DNA from: Leptolyngbya boryana PCC 6306
GTDB taxonomy: Bacteria > Cyanobacteriota > Cyanobacteriia > Leptolyngbyales > Leptolyngbyaceae
Reading direction: 5' to 3'
Assembly: GCF_000353285.1 (NCBI RefSeq)
Contig: NZ_KB731324.1
Span: forward strand, 2,064,577-2,128,576
DNA: 64,000 nucleotides
The position numbers and the translations under genes are program-made. Below the pieces are notes generated by a model. That model saw only the letters and a list, made by a program, of their open reading frames with translations, was not told the origin of the DNA and did no database searches. Below are positions 30,054 to 39,153 of the stretch, piece after piece (positions within the stretch are counted from its first letter, which is position 1; each line of letters opens with the position of its first letter).

Positions 30054-30941
30054 GTGCCCAAACGTGTCTCTCTCTTCTCAGCCTGCTTGATCTTAGGGTT
30101 GTGGACAGCCCAACCCGCTTTCGCTCAAGCTCTGATCCCCCATGCTCCTCAAGTTGATTTTGAAAAACTTGAACAGCAAGGTCTTGGCTTAGTTCAGGAA
30201 GCGTCGCAGTTGGCGCAGTTCAATCAGAATCAACTGGCGCTAGCACGAGCGAGATTAGCAGTTCAATTGGCTCCGAAGCGACCCGAAGCTTGGGCGGTTT
30301 TGGGTGGATTGTATTTAGAGACAAACCAAGCAGAGCAAGCGATCCCCGCTTTGAATCAGGCGGCAGCGCTTGATCCCCGCAATGCCGCGATCCCGTTTGC
30401 GTTGGGAACTGCATATTTTCAGAAGCAGCAATACGAAGAATCGATCAAGCATATTCAGGCAGGGCTGAAACTTAAGCCGAATGTGCCAGGGGCTTACTTC
30501 GATATGGGCAATGCCTATCTGATGTTGAAGAAAAATCGAGAGGCGATCGCGAGTTACGAAAAAGCGATCGCACAAGAGAAGCAGTTTTGGCCAGCGATCA
30601 ACAATATTGGTTTGATTCGGTACGAAGAAGGCAAAATCGACGAGGCAATCAAGCTGTGGCGGCAATCGGTCGCGCTAGATCCCAAAACGACCACCGAGCC
30701 GCAATTAGCGATCGCAGTTGCGCTTTTCCGCAAAGGCAATCAAACCGAAGCAACGACCCTAGCTGAAGCCGCGCTGAAAACCGATGCAAGATACGGCGAG
30801 ATGAAATTTCTCAAGGATAATCTTTGGGGTGAAAAGTTATTAGCAGATACGCAGAAATTCTTTGCGTTGCCTCGGATTCAAGCCGCGATCGCTCAAGCTC
30901 AGTCCGAACAAGCTGCTCAAGAACGTCCGCGCGGTCAGTAA
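30054..30941 (+). CDS. Exported TPR protein
   Basis: This 295-aa protein starts with a signal peptide (RVSLFSACLILGLWTAQPAFA, cleavage near AQA). About six TPR units follow between residues 45 and 240, such as PEAWAVLGGLYLETNQAEQA and AIASYEKAIAQEKQFWPAIN. It is therefore a periplasmic or membrane-associated scaffold. The start is a GTG at 30054. A YdcF-type gene follows 68 bp downstream on the same strand. This build recurs in cyanobacteria, often near cell-envelope genes; the exact role is unknown. Confidence 0.82.
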   Translation: MPKRVSLFSACLILGLWTAQPAFAQALIPHAPQVDFEKLEQQGLGLVQEASQLAQFNQNQLALARARLAVQLAPKRPEAWAVLGGLYLETNQAEQAIPALNQAAALDPRNAAIPFALGTAYFQKQQYEESIKHIQAGLKLKPNVPGAYFDMGNAYLMLKKNREAIASYEKAIAQEKQFWPAINNIGLIRYEEGKIDEAIKLWRQSVALDPKTTTEPQLAIAVALFRKGNQTEATTLAEAALKTDARYGEMKFLKDNLWGEKLLADTQKFFALPRIQAAIAQAQSEQAAQERPRGQ

Positions 30942-31009
30942 TCGCTTGAGAAAAGCCAAACTCTCTGATAGGTTAAGCTTGAGTTTTTTCAATCCGTAGG
31001 GGTGGCATC

Positions 31010-31660
31010 GTGCGCTTGAGAGCCGTTTCGCCGAATCAATTTCATCAGTCCGCTCGAAGACGAAAGCGCTCGTTTCCTTTGTTGCTCCTACTTACACCTT
31101 TTTTTCTGTGGATGGGAGTGCGATCGCTGAGATTACACTTTGAGAAGCCCGACGCAATTCTGGTGCTAGGTGGCTCAGAGGATCGAGAGCTTTTTAGTGC
31201 CCAATTTGCGAAATCGCATCCCGATTTACCAGTTTGGATTTCATCTGGTGCGCCTCGCGATTATGCGGAACGCGTTTTTCGCAAAGCGGGAGTTGATTTA
31301 GAGCGTTTAAATTTAGATTATCAAGCGGTCGATACGGTCACGAACTTCACGTCGGTCGTCGATCGTCTACGCCAACAAAATGTTCGCAGTGTCTATCTGA
31401 TTACATCCGATTACCATATGCGACGAGCACAGGTGATTGGAGAAATCGTGTTAGGCAGCCGTGGGATCAATATTCAGCCCATCTCGATCCCGTCTACTCA
31501 GACAGAAGAACCGATGAGTAAAGCAGTTCGAGACGGGGGGCGAGCCGTGTTATGGGTTGCAACTGGAAAAACCGGAGCAGGGTTTTCGATGCCGAAGTTT
31601 GAACTTCCTACAGAGATTAAGCAGCTAGTTCCTGAACCAGAACATAAGGCTGAAGAATAA
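31010..31660 (+). CDS. YdcF/ElyC-family (DUF218) membrane protein
   Basis: This 216-aa protein has a basic N-terminus, one membrane span (PLLLLLTPFFLWMGVRSL) and a DUF218 domain: DAILVLGGSEDRELFSAQFA, then LPVWISSGAP, DTVTNFTSVVDRLRQQNV and VYLITSDYHMRRAQVIGEIV. ElyC of E. coli takes part in envelope and peptidoglycan biogenesis; SanA/YdcF are relatives. The catalytic role is unknown. The GTG at 31010 has a GGGGTGG-type Shine-Dalgarno. Its last 44 bp overlap the convergent DUF2288 gene. Confidence 0.85.
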   Translation: MRLRAVSPNQFHQSARRRKRSFPLLLLLTPFFLWMGVRSLRLHFEKPDAILVLGGSEDRELFSAQFAKSHPDLPVWISSGAPRDYAERVFRKAGVDLERLNLDYQAVDTVTNFTSVVDRLRQQNVRSVYLITSDYHMRRAQVIGEIVLGSRGINIQPISIPSTQTEEPMSKAVRDGGRAVLWVATGKTGAGFSMPKFELPTEIKQLVPEPEHKAEE

Positions 31661-31910
31661 GGGCTTTGAATCGTTTCGTTTGATCGCTATCCCAAACGAT
31701 TTTTTGCTCGATCGACGGCTTGTAGAGCAAGCTATCTTGAATCCATTGATTGACAGAACTCGCTTGATCATTGGCGATCGCGTAGCCAACTTCTACCAAA
31801 TCGAGCGATTTCGAGACAATAATGACAGCATCGCGATCGGCGTGCGGGATCAACCATTCCCATTGAGCTTCATCGATCGCGTCTTTTAGTTCGTCTTTCA
31901 AATCTGACAT
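31617..31910 (-). CDS. DUF2288 protein
   Basis: This 97-aa cytoplasmic protein follows the DUF2288 pattern: DLKDELKDAIDEAQWEWLIP, HADRDAVIIVSKSLDLVEVG, YAIANDQASSVNQWIQDSLL and KPSIEQKIVWD. The function is unknown. The ATG at 31910 begins the conserved part, so the longer frame to 32057 is rejected. Its start is only 7 bp from the divergent DUF4168 start, so the promoters must overlap. The 3' end overlaps the ydcF-like gene by 44 bp. Confidence 0.85.
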   Translation of the reverse strand: MSDLKDELKDAIDEAQWEWLIPHADRDAVIIVSKSLDLVEVGYAIANDQASSVNQWIQDSLLYKPSIEQKIVWDSDQTKRFKALILQPYVLVQELAA

Positions 31911-31917
31911 CTCAAAA

Positions 31918-32331
31918 ATGATCCGAATAATTAGAGTGATGTTAGCGATTGCAGTCGTATGTTTCTGCGTTCTAGCTAACCCTAGCGCACTTTGGGCAGC
32001 CACAGAACCTGCCGAAATCTCGATCGTATCCGATGCAGTTGCTAGTCCGGGGATCAATGCAGATACGATCCCATCTGAGAAGTTAAATCAGTTCGTGCAA
32101 GCGTGTCTACAAGTCGTTGCCTTAATTGAGCGCCGAGAAGGAGAACTACAAGCCGCAGAAACCGATTCAGAATCCGTCAGAATCCAGCAAGACATCGAAG
32201 CCGACGCGATCGCCATCATTGAAAAAGCCGGACTAACCCGTCAAGAATATTTGCAACTTTTAAGCCTCGCCAACGTCGATCCAGATTTCGGAGAAAGAGT
32301 CGCCACCCTACTACAAGAAACCCCAAGCTAA
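31918..32331 (+). CDS. DUF4168 secreted protein, second copy
   Basis: This 137-aa protein has a signal peptide (MLAIAVVCFCVLANPSALWA) and one DUF4168 unit: EKLNQFVQACLQVVALIER, then IEADAIAIIEKAGLTRQEYL and a final helix. Unlike the paralogue at 7783, it has one unit instead of two. It is divergent from DUF2288 with a 7-bp gap and followed by CCCCACT-type heptamers. Confidence 0.78.
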   Translation: MIRIIRVMLAIAVVCFCVLANPSALWAATEPAEISIVSDAVASPGINADTIPSEKLNQFVQACLQVVALIERREGELQAAETDSESVRIQQDIEADAIAIIEKAGLTRQEYLQLLSLANVDPDFGERVATLLQETPS

Positions 32332-32337
32332 CCCAGT

Positions 32338-32365
32338 CCCCACTCCCTACTCCCCACTCCCCACT
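32338..32365. repeat. Short tandem heptanucleotide repeats
   Basis: Four tandem 7-mers, CCCCACT, CCCTACT, CCCCACT, CCCCACT, follow the DUF4168 stop codon. This is the short tandemly repeated repetitive (STRR) type known from cyanobacteria. A two-unit version lies near 11951-11965. Confidence 0.8.
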
Positions 32366-32535
32366 CTCTTCACTAAAAAACCTTGCACTTTCAAGGAAAT
32401 CGATTAAAGTAAACCTCTGAAACCCAAGACCGGAAAGGACACCAGGTTTGACCATTTAAACCTTGAGTTCCATCCCCAGTCCTGTCAGAATGGCTTCATT
32501 CAGTTTCAGTCCGCTCTTGTTGCCTCACGCACTCC

Positions 32536-33348
32536 ATGACAAGCATCGCCCCCGTGTCTCGCATCGAACTTTCCCAGCGTCGCAAAACCTTGCGTCGTCA
32601 ACGTCGGACTCGATTTTTTCAAACCAGTTGGCGCAATATTGCGATCGCATCGCTTGCCATTGGCGCAGTTTGGGTTGCAACTTTACCAGAATGGGTGATT
32701 CGCAAACCAGAGCAGGTTACAATCAAAGGCAATCGATTTATCTCTGAGCAGACAATTCGTAATCTGTTACCGATCGCCTACCCGCAATCGCTCTTAAAGG
32801 TTCAGCCACAAGCGATTTCAGATGCTTTAAAAGAAAAAGCTCCCATCGCTGAAGCGACTGTCGATCGACAATTGATGCCACCGAGTTTGACCGTCCGAGT
32901 GCAAGAGCGCATTCCGATCGCCCAAACGATCTCCAAAACCGCTCAGCCCGGATTGTTAGACGAAACAGGTATGTGGATTTCGCAAGACAATTACAAAGCC
33001 TTAAATCCCAATCTGCAACTTCCCCCTCTGAAAATCGTGGGTGATCCAGAGCAATATCGATCAGACTGGTCAGAGTTTTATCGCACTCTGCGCCAAAGTC
33101 CTGTAAAAGTGCTTGAAGCAAACTGGGAAGATCCGACAAATTTAATTCTCAAAACAGAACTGGGTGCGGTACAGTTTGGTGTCTATGGCTCTAAATTTCC
33201 GACGCAGTTAAAAGTATTGGATCAGATGCGGCGACTGCCCAACCGCGTCAGTTCGGGTCAAATTCTGTCGATCGACCTAAGAAACCCGAATTCTCCCACT
33301 GTGCAAATGAATGCGACGAAAACTCCGGTAAAATTAAGTACTCCATAG
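32536..33348 (+). CDS. ftsQ: Cell division protein FtsQ
   Basis: This 270-aa bitopic protein has a short basic cytoplasmic tail, one membrane span (about residues 34-52), and a POTRA domain (about 57-130: VTIKGNRFISEQTIRNLLP). The beta domain continues to about 250. FtsQ recruits later divisome proteins after the Z ring has formed. The beginning is basic with many Arg, as in cyanobacterial FtsQ. The gene directly precedes ftsZ, the conserved dcw-type order. The ATG at 32536 is used. Confidence 0.9.
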   Translation: MTSIAPVSRIELSQRRKTLRRQRRTRFFQTSWRNIAIASLAIGAVWVATLPEWVIRKPEQVTIKGNRFISEQTIRNLLPIAYPQSLLKVQPQAISDALKEKAPIAEATVDRQLMPPSLTVRVQERIPIAQTISKTAQPGLLDETGMWISQDNYKALNPNLQLPPLKIVGDPEQYRSDWSEFYRTLRQSPVKVLEANWEDPTNLILKTELGAVQFGVYGSKFPTQLKVLDQMRRLPNRVSSGQILSIDLRNPNSPTVQMNATKTPVKLSTP

Positions 33349-33468
33349 AGCAAAAAGTGTGGAAAAATTTCCATTCCAGTTGCCGCGAGTCCTGCTAAGC
33401 TAATGTGCTAATCGAGTTCAGTCGTTTTTTAGACTTCTCTCTGTTCATCTCCACCGCTTGTAATCCCA

Positions 33469-34782
33469 ATGACGCTTAATCATAATGAGTCGAATTCCAA
33501 CCCAATGACGCTGAATCACCCGCAAGAGCAAGGCTACGTAAGCTCGAATGTGGAAGGTCAGCCGAATAATTTTTCGAGTCCAGATAGCTCGAATCCTTTT
33601 AATTCGGGTCTGTACCATGCCCAAAATAATGCCGGTTTAAAGGCGGTTCCTGAAGATGGAAGGAGTGGGGATATCGTGCCAGGAAGTGTTGCAAAGATTA
33701 AGGTAATTGGCGTTGGTGGCGGTGGCAGTAACGCGGTCAATCGAATGATTGCCAGCAATGTCTCAGGCGTTGAATTCTGGTCAATTAATACCGATGCTCA
33801 AGCTCTTGCTCAATCGACCGCCTTGAAACGGTTGCAAGTGGGTCAAAAGTTGACCCGTGGCTTAGGTGCAGGGGGTAATCCTGCGATCGGTCAAAAAGCA
33901 GCCGAAGAATCCCGTGATGAGATTGCAGCAGCTTTAGAAAATGCGGATCTCGTCTTTATCACAGCAGGCATGGGCGGCGGCACAGGCACAGGGGCAGCAC
34001 CGATCGTGGCTGAAGTTGCAAAAGAATTAGGAGCTTTGACCGTTGGAGTCGTGACTCGTCCGTTTACGTTTGAAGGTCGTCGCCGAACCGGGCAAGCAGA
34101 AGACGGGGTTTCAGCGCTTGCAAGCCGAGTCGATACGCTGATTATCATTCCAAACGACAAGCTATTGACAGTAATTTCCGAGCAAACGCCTGTACAAGAA
34201 GCATTCCGAACTGCGGATGATATTTTGCGGCAAGGGGTTCAAGGCATTTCCGACATCATTACGATCCCTGGCTTGGTCAACGTTGACTTTGCAGATGTGC
34301 GCGCCGTGATGGCAGATGCAGGATCAGCTTTGATGGGCATCGGGATCGGATCTGGCAAATCGAGAGCGAGAGAAGCAGCAGTGGCGGCGATTTCTTCACC
34401 GCTGTTAGAAGCGTCGATCGATGGTGCAAGAGGAGTCGTCTTCAACATTACAGGCGGTTCAGACTTGACCCTGCATGAAGTGAGTGCCGCAGCCGACATC
34501 ATCTATGAAGCGGTTGATCCGAATGCGAACATTATTTTTGGCGCGGTGATCGACGATCGCTTACAAGGCGAAGTGCGGATTACCGTGATTGCCACCGGAT
34601 TTACGCAAGAAGCACAGCCTCAAGCTGTGGGTAAAGGGGCAGCAGCTCCCGCAAAACCGCGATCGATTAGTGCGCCTGCGGTCAGTCCGAATCCTGTACA
34701 GCCTGCGGCTGAACCCCAAAAGCCTGGAAGTGGTGGTTTAGATATTCCTGAGTTTCTACGTTCTAGAAGAAAACCGCAATAA
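33469..34782 (+). CDS. ftsZ: Cell division GTPase FtsZ
   Basis: FtsZ polymerises into the division ring. The GTP-binding motif [10 protein letters not shown], the N-terminal [17 protein letters not shown], the synergy loop near [11 protein letters not shown] and the C-terminal peptide [10 protein letters not shown] are all present. The N-terminal extension before the core is about 75 residues, rich in Asn and Ser, as in many cyanobacteria. The first 12 codons are duplicated so that two in-frame ATGs (33469 and 33505) both read MTLNH. Neither has a clear Shine-Dalgarno, so the true start is open. Confidence 0.97.
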   Translation: MTLNHNESNSNPMTLNHPQEQGYVSSNVEGQPNNFSSPDSSNPFNSGLYHAQNNAGLKAVPEDGRSGDIVPGSVAKIKVIGVGGGGSNAVNRMIASNVSGVEFWSINTDAQALAQSTALKRLQVGQKLTRGLGAGGNPAIGQKAAEESRDEIAAALENADLVFITAGMGGGTGTGAAPIVAEVAKELGALTVGVVTRPFTFEGRRRTGQAEDGVSALASRVDTLIIIPNDKLLTVISEQTPVQEAFRTADDILRQGVQGISDIITIPGLVNVDFADVRAVMADAGSALMGIGIGSGKSRAREAAVAAISSPLLEASIDGARGVVFNITGGSDLTLHEVSAAADIIYEAVDPNANIIFGAVIDDRLQGEVRITVIATGFTQEAQPQAVGKGAAAPAKPRSISAPAVSPNPVQPAAEPQKPGSGGLDIPEFLRSRRKPQ

Positions 34783-34801
34783 TTCCATATTTTGCAGAGT
34801 C

Positions 34802-34834
34802 AGAAGTCGGGGTTTTAGTAAAACTCCGGCTTCT
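34802..34834. terminator. Hairpin terminator after ftsZ
   Basis: A 15-bp stem with two G-T pairs (AGAAGTCGGGGTTTT with AAAACTCCGGCTTCT) and a 3-nt loop lies between the convergent ftsZ and moeA genes. Confidence 0.75.
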
Positions 34835-34861
34835 TTGCTGTTTGGTAATCAAATCAGATGT

Positions 34862-36097
34862 TCAAATCAAAAGAAATTTGACCGCTTCGCCAGCATTGAT
34901 CGCAGTTTCCCCAATTGCCATCACACCTAGCGCATTCGTTCCTGCTAAATGAATCAGATTCCCGGATAATCGGCTGCCTCCAGCAGGTGTGAATTGAAAT
35001 CCACCTTGTTCGATCGATACAGATCCCCACAAATACAGTTCTCGCTTACCATCGGATTTCAAATCATGAGTTGTCGTTGCCGTGAGAAATTTCGGCTCCC
35101 ATCCCTGCGCCAATCCTGATAATTTTTGAATTGCAGGTTTTGCAAATCGCCAAAACGTGACGAATGCGGAAGCCGGATTACCCGGAAGTCCAAAGTAGAG
35201 AGCCGCATTCGGAAATGTTGCAAAAGTCAGCGGTTTACCCGGCTTGATTGCGATCGCTCTGACCTGAATTGTTGCACCCAATTTTTCTAAAATGCGATCG
35301 ACATAATCGTAATCTCCCACAGAAACCCCGCCTGAAGAGATCACGACATCAGCCGACTCGATTGCATGAGCGATCGCATCTTCTAAGACTTTGGGATCGT
35401 CTTGAACAATCCCAAGCGAAATCACTTGCGCGCCCAGTTCAGCCACCAGCGCTTCTAATCCGTATTGATTCGAGTCAACAATTTGCCCAGGTTGCAGCGG
35501 TTGATTCGGCAAAACTAATTCGCTCCCCGTCGAAAGAATTGCCACGCGGGGACGGCGAAATACCGGAACCTCAAGACATTGAGCCGCAGCAAGAATCGCG
35601 ATTTCAGGTGCTTTGAGAACCAATCCAGGCGACAGTAATGGATCTCCCGCTTTGCAATATGTTCCTTGATAGCGAACGAAAGCCCCGCGATCGCGGGGTG
35701 GCGTCAAAATCGAAACTCGATCGCCTTGTCGAGTCGTATTTTCTTGCATAACGATCGTATCTGCCCCTTGAGGGAGCATCGATCCAGTGAGAATTCTTGC
35801 AGCTTGTCCTGATTGAATCGTTTTTTGAGGGGGAGAGCCTGCCGGAATTTCTTCAATGATGTCAAGCGTTACAGGCGTTTTCACATCCTCGAATCGCACA
35901 GCATAGCCATCCATTGCGGAGTTGTCCCAGTGGGGAAAGTCGAGCTGACTACTGATCGACGCTGCCAGAATGCGATCGCGTATCCGTACAGCAAAGCTAT
36001 CGCCACCGTCCTCTAATTTCACGACCTCCACATCCTGAATCACCTGAACCGCATCAAAAATAAGCTTTTCTGCTTCCTGAACTGATAGCATCAGCAT
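34862..36097 (-). CDS. moeA: Molybdopterin molybdotransferase MoeA
   Basis: MoeA inserts molybdate into adenylated molybdopterin during Moco synthesis. Visible motifs are PHWDNSAMDGYAVR, EIPAGSPPQKTIQSGQAARI, LTGSMLPQGADTIVMQE, VAILSTGSELV, ISSGGVSVGDYDYV and FGLPGNPASAFVTFWRF. The size is typical. Several ATG/TTG codons lie close together at the 5' end; 36097 is used. The gene is divergent from mtnA, with about 50 bp between starts. No other Moco gene is in the window. Confidence 0.95.
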   Translation of the reverse strand: MLMLSVQEAEKLIFDAVQVIQDVEVVKLEDGGDSFAVRIRDRILAASISSQLDFPHWDNSAMDGYAVRFEDVKTPVTLDIIEEIPAGSPPQKTIQSGQAARILTGSMLPQGADTIVMQENTTRQGDRVSILTPPRDRGAFVRYQGTYCKAGDPLLSPGLVLKAPEIAILAAAQCLEVPVFRRPRVAILSTGSELVLPNQPLQPGQIVDSNQYGLEALVAELGAQVISLGIVQDDPKVLEDAIAHAIESADVVISSGGVSVGDYDYVDRILEKLGATIQVRAIAIKPGKPLTFATFPNAALYFGLPGNPASAFVTFWRFAKPAIQKLSGLAQGWEPKFLTATTTHDLKSDGKRELYLWGSVSIEQGGFQFTPAGGSRLSGNLIHLAGTNALGVMAIGETAINAGEAVKFLLI

Positions 36098-36147
36098 CAA
36101 CCCCAAATCGCCGTAAGATAATCAATACTTCAGAGTAAAGCGAATCT

Positions 36148-37194
36148 ATGCTGCCGAATCAGGTTTATCCCGTTGTTTGGAATCACGATCGCGTGTTGCT
36201 GATCGACCAGAATCGTTTGCCGAGCGAGTACACCTTGGTTGAAATTAGCCGCTGCGATGACATGGCACATGCGATTAAAACGATGATTGTTCGGGGTGCG
36301 CCCGCGATCGGCGTTGCTGCCGCTTATGGTATGTATCTGGGTGCAAGAGAAATTGAAGCGACAAATCGAGACCAATTTTTAGCAAAATTAGAGCGAGTTG
36401 CAGAACAATTGCGATCGACTCGTCCAACAGCAGTAAATCTATTTTGGGCGATCGAGCAAATGCTGAAAACAGCGCGGCACACGATCGGATCGCTCGATCA
36501 TCTGAAGCAAGCTTTACTCGATGCAGCACAACGAATTCAACAGGCGGATTTAGAAACTTGTCGATCAATTGGCGATCACGGACTCGCAGCATTGCCCCCC
36601 GGAAAGTTGAGACTTCTAACCCATTGCAATGCGGGTGCTCTGGCAACGGCGGGATATGGAACAGCATTGGGCGTTGTGAGATCGACTTGGAACGCAGGTC
36701 GTTTGGAACGACTTTATGCCGATGAAACTCGCCCCCGCTTGCAAGGTGCAAGACTCACAGCTTGGGAGTGTGCTCAAGAAGGAATTCCAGTCACAGTGAT
36801 TACCGATAGCATGGCGGCTCACTGTATGCAGCGAGGCATGATTGATGCAGTAGTTGTGGGAGCCGATCGCATTGCCGCAAATGGAGATGCAGCGAACAAA
36901 ATCGGAACTTACAGCGTCGCACTGATTGCGAAAGCACACAATATTCCGTTCTTTGTAGCGGCTCCCGTTTCAACGATCGATTTCAATATTGCCAGCGGAA
37001 AAGACATTCCGATCGAGGAACGCGATGCGTCTGAGGTGTATCAAGTCGGCGAAACAATGCTCTGTCCCCCTGGAGTCGAGTATTACAATCCAGCGTTTGA
37101 TGTGACTCCAGCCGAATTAATTACGGCGATCGTGACCGAATTCGGAGCCTTTCCACCGGAGCGAATTCAGGCAGAATTAAGTCCGATCAGTTGA
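36148..37194 (+). CDS. mtnA: S-methyl-5-thioribose-1-phosphate isomerase
   Basis: MtnA converts 5-methylthioribose-1-phosphate to 5-methylthioribulose-1-phosphate in the methionine salvage pathway. The catalytic residues sit at the family's standard positions: Cys160 in [10 protein letters not shown] and Asp240 in [10 protein letters not shown]. The N-terminal [13 protein letters not shown] is also diagnostic. It overlaps the convergent downstream gene by 18 bp. No other methionine-salvage gene is in the window. Confidence 0.96.
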   Translation: MLPNQVYPVVWNHDRVLLIDQNRLPSEYTLVEISRCDDMAHAIKTMIVRGAPAIGVAAAYGMYLGAREIEATNRDQFLAKLERVAEQLRSTRPTAVNLFWAIEQMLKTARHTIGSLDHLKQALLDAAQRIQQADLETCRSIGDHGLAALPPGKLRLLTHCNAGALATAGYGTALGVVRSTWNAGRLERLYADETRPRLQGARLTAWECAQEGIPVTVITDSMAAHCMQRGMIDAVVVGADRIAANGDAANKIGTYSVALIAKAHNIPFFVAAPVSTIDFNIASGKDIPIEERDASEVYQVGETMLCPPGVEYYNPAFDVTPAELITAIVTEFGAFPPERIQAELSPIS

Positions 37195-38043
37195 CACGTC
37201 GCGCACTGGAATCACGGGTTCGACGGGTTCGATCGGATCTAAAGTTTCGAGCGGGGGTTCGGGTTCGATTTCGACTTGAGGAGCAGGCTGAACTGGAGGA
37301 ACTTCTGGCTCGATTGGAGATGCAGGTTGAGTCTCTTCATTTCCAGAGTGGCGAACGATGGGCGCATCCTCTTTCGGTGTCCAGATTGGACGTTGCGATC
37401 GCGCAATCTTCGGCAATTCTGGCAAATTCTGCTCTATTTCTTTGAGGGGCTTCTTAGGTTCAACTGGATTTTTAAATGTTTCATCGCGCAGTTCGCGATC
37501 GCGCTGAATCTGCTGGCTCAGCGAATCGTACTGCTGGTTCGCCCAATACTCATTGTCTAATTGCCGTAATTGCCTTGCAGTTTGAAAAGCCTGTTGCCAT
37601 TCGCGTTTTTCAACCTGAGATTGGGCAGTTCTCGTCAGAGATTCGCCCTTTTCCCAAACAGATTTCCAAGCTTTGATTTTTGGATCTTGCGGCAGCACTC
37701 TCAGCATTGAAATTGCTTTATCCAAGTTTCCGGCTTGAAATTCGGATTCTGCCTGAGTGATCAATTCCAGTGACCAGCGTTCGATCAAGCGTTGACTTTG
37801 CTCGTAATACGGATCGTCAGTTGCAACATTGTCTAAAAGCTCGATCGCGGCAGCTAGACTTTCGGGAGTTTGGCGCTGAGCGCGTTGTTGAGCACAATGC
37901 AGCCGAGTCGAAATCTCTGTGTTTTCAGAGAGAGAATCACATGAGATGGAAACCGGAGTATTAAGAAATCCGAATGCGATCGTACCAATGCCCAATGGCA
38001 AACTCACCAACCCAGTCAGACAGGCTTTTTCCAACCGATTCAT
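37177..38043 (-). CDS. Membrane-anchored helical-repeat protein of unknown function
   Basis: This 288-aa protein has one N-terminal membrane span ([19 protein letters not shown]), then helical repeats with Trp at the repeat ends ([31 protein letters not shown]), and a Pro/Glu-rich tail. The repeats look like those of the 685-aa protein at 48069: a Cys near the membrane, an LHCAQQ motif and AI..L......P repeat cores. The ATG at 38043 is preferred. It may be a periplasmic or cytoplasmic scaffold; no enzyme motif is seen. The 3' end overlaps mtnA by 18 bp. Confidence 0.6.
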   Translation of the reverse strand: MNRLEKACLTGLVSLPLGIGTIAFGFLNTPVSISCDSLSENTEISTRLHCAQQRAQRQTPESLAAAIELLDNVATDDPYYEQSQRLIERWSLELITQAESEFQAGNLDKAISMLRVLPQDPKIKAWKSVWEKGESLTRTAQSQVEKREWQQAFQTARQLRQLDNEYWANQQYDSLSQQIQRDRELRDETFKNPVEPKKPLKEIEQNLPELPKIARSQRPIWTPKEDAPIVRHSGNEETQPASPIEPEVPPVQPAPQVEIEPEPPLETLDPIEPVEPVIPVRDVSTDRT

Positions 38044-38172
38044 CGGCTCTGCTCCTGAAACGCTTGCTCTCAGAGTTGGCAATTTCAGAAACGAATTCTC
38101 TATACAATCGTTAAAATTCATCTTGACTTTAACTGATCGCCCTTCAGTAGTTCGCTGCGATCGAGGATCTTT

Positions 38173-38853
38173 TCAACGAAAATAGCCCTGTCGTCTCCAA
38201 TACTGATGAACCCGCGCTTCCCACTGCTGCCAATACTCTTCGATCGCACTTGGCTCGAACCAAAACACCTCCGCAGGCATCTCTGGAATCGCAACGACGA
38301 GCAAAGCATGGCGAATATTCAGGTCATAGTCGCGATAAAGCTGGTTCACTGCGCCACAATACGCCACAATCTGCAGCGGGTAGTCAAACAAGCGATCGAC
38401 TGTTTTTTTGGGTCGATCGCTGGTCTTCCATTCACAAATACAAGGCACACCCTCATAGCTGGCAACGCAATCGACGACACCTGCGTAACCCAGTTGATCA
38501 TGAATCACGACACCTTCGACCAGCCGCACTGCTTCTACCGCTTGGACAATCGGCTCCACACTTTCCCAATACGGGCGAATCGACTCAGGACACTCCACCT
38601 CCTGACCTTGCAGAAATTTTTGAATATAGCGATGCGTTCCCGTACCGCGCCGACTCGCTGATTTGGTAATTTCTGCCGCCTGTTCTACTCCAATCCGTTG
38701 CTGCCAACTGAATAATCGATCGCGATCCTCACGGGACTTCGTTGCATTCAAAATCGTCGTCACACTGGGAATCCGCAAGCCTTGAGAATTCACATAAAAC
38801 TGCTTCCCCGCTTCCCGGACAGATTTCGACTCATAGCGAGGCAATTCAGACAC
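38173..38853 (-). CDS. PD-(D/E)XK nuclease, MGME1-like exonuclease family
   Basis: The product has the order seen in the MGME1/RecB-like PD-(D/E)XK exonucleases: IPSVTTILNATK, then RRGTGTHRYIQKFL, GYAGVVDCVASYEG (catalytic Asp), ICEWKTSDRPKK (catalytic Glu-x-Lys), and YPLQIVAYCGAVNQLY. MGME1 degrades single-stranded DNA flaps in mitochondria. The open frame extends to 39027, but the conserved part begins near residue 60 of that frame and a GTG at 38853 has an excellent Shine-Dalgarno (AAAAGGAG, 6-nt spacing), giving 226 aa. Nuclease assignment is good; the exact substrate is inferred. Confidence 0.8.
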   Translation of the reverse strand: MSELPRYESKSVREAGKQFYVNSQGLRIPSVTTILNATKSREDRDRLFSWQQRIGVEQAAEITKSASRRGTGTHRYIQKFLQGQEVECPESIRPYWESVEPIVQAVEAVRLVEGVVIHDQLGYAGVVDCVASYEGVPCICEWKTSDRPKKTVDRLFDYPLQIVAYCGAVNQLYRDYDLNIRHALLVVAIPEMPAEVFWFEPSAIEEYWQQWEARVHQYWRRQGYFR

Positions 38854-39153
38854 CGATTTCTCCTTTTGAAAACATGCTCGATCGTATCGGAAAATGAAAC
38901 GAAGAAACTGCAAAACATCGAGTTTCTTCAACCACTTTGGAAAGTGTCCTAAGTTTAGAAACTTCTTAAGGAATCGAGCGGTCATAGGTGAATATAAAGA
39001 GTAGATAACTGAGCGAAGAAACCGCATCTCCTACTAAAGAAATAGAGATCAAATTGATTATTTCTACCGCAAGATGCAGGAACTTTTCAACTCAATCAAA
39101 CATCTACTTAGTTAACAAGAAAAAACACTCTCTCGCTTGGGGAACCGCTACCT

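Noticed and set aside
35683-35698. CCCCGCGATCGCGGGG palindrome inside moeA
   Set aside because: It is a HIP1 octamer with matching flanks inside coding sequence; HIP1 sites are common in the window and need no special explanation.
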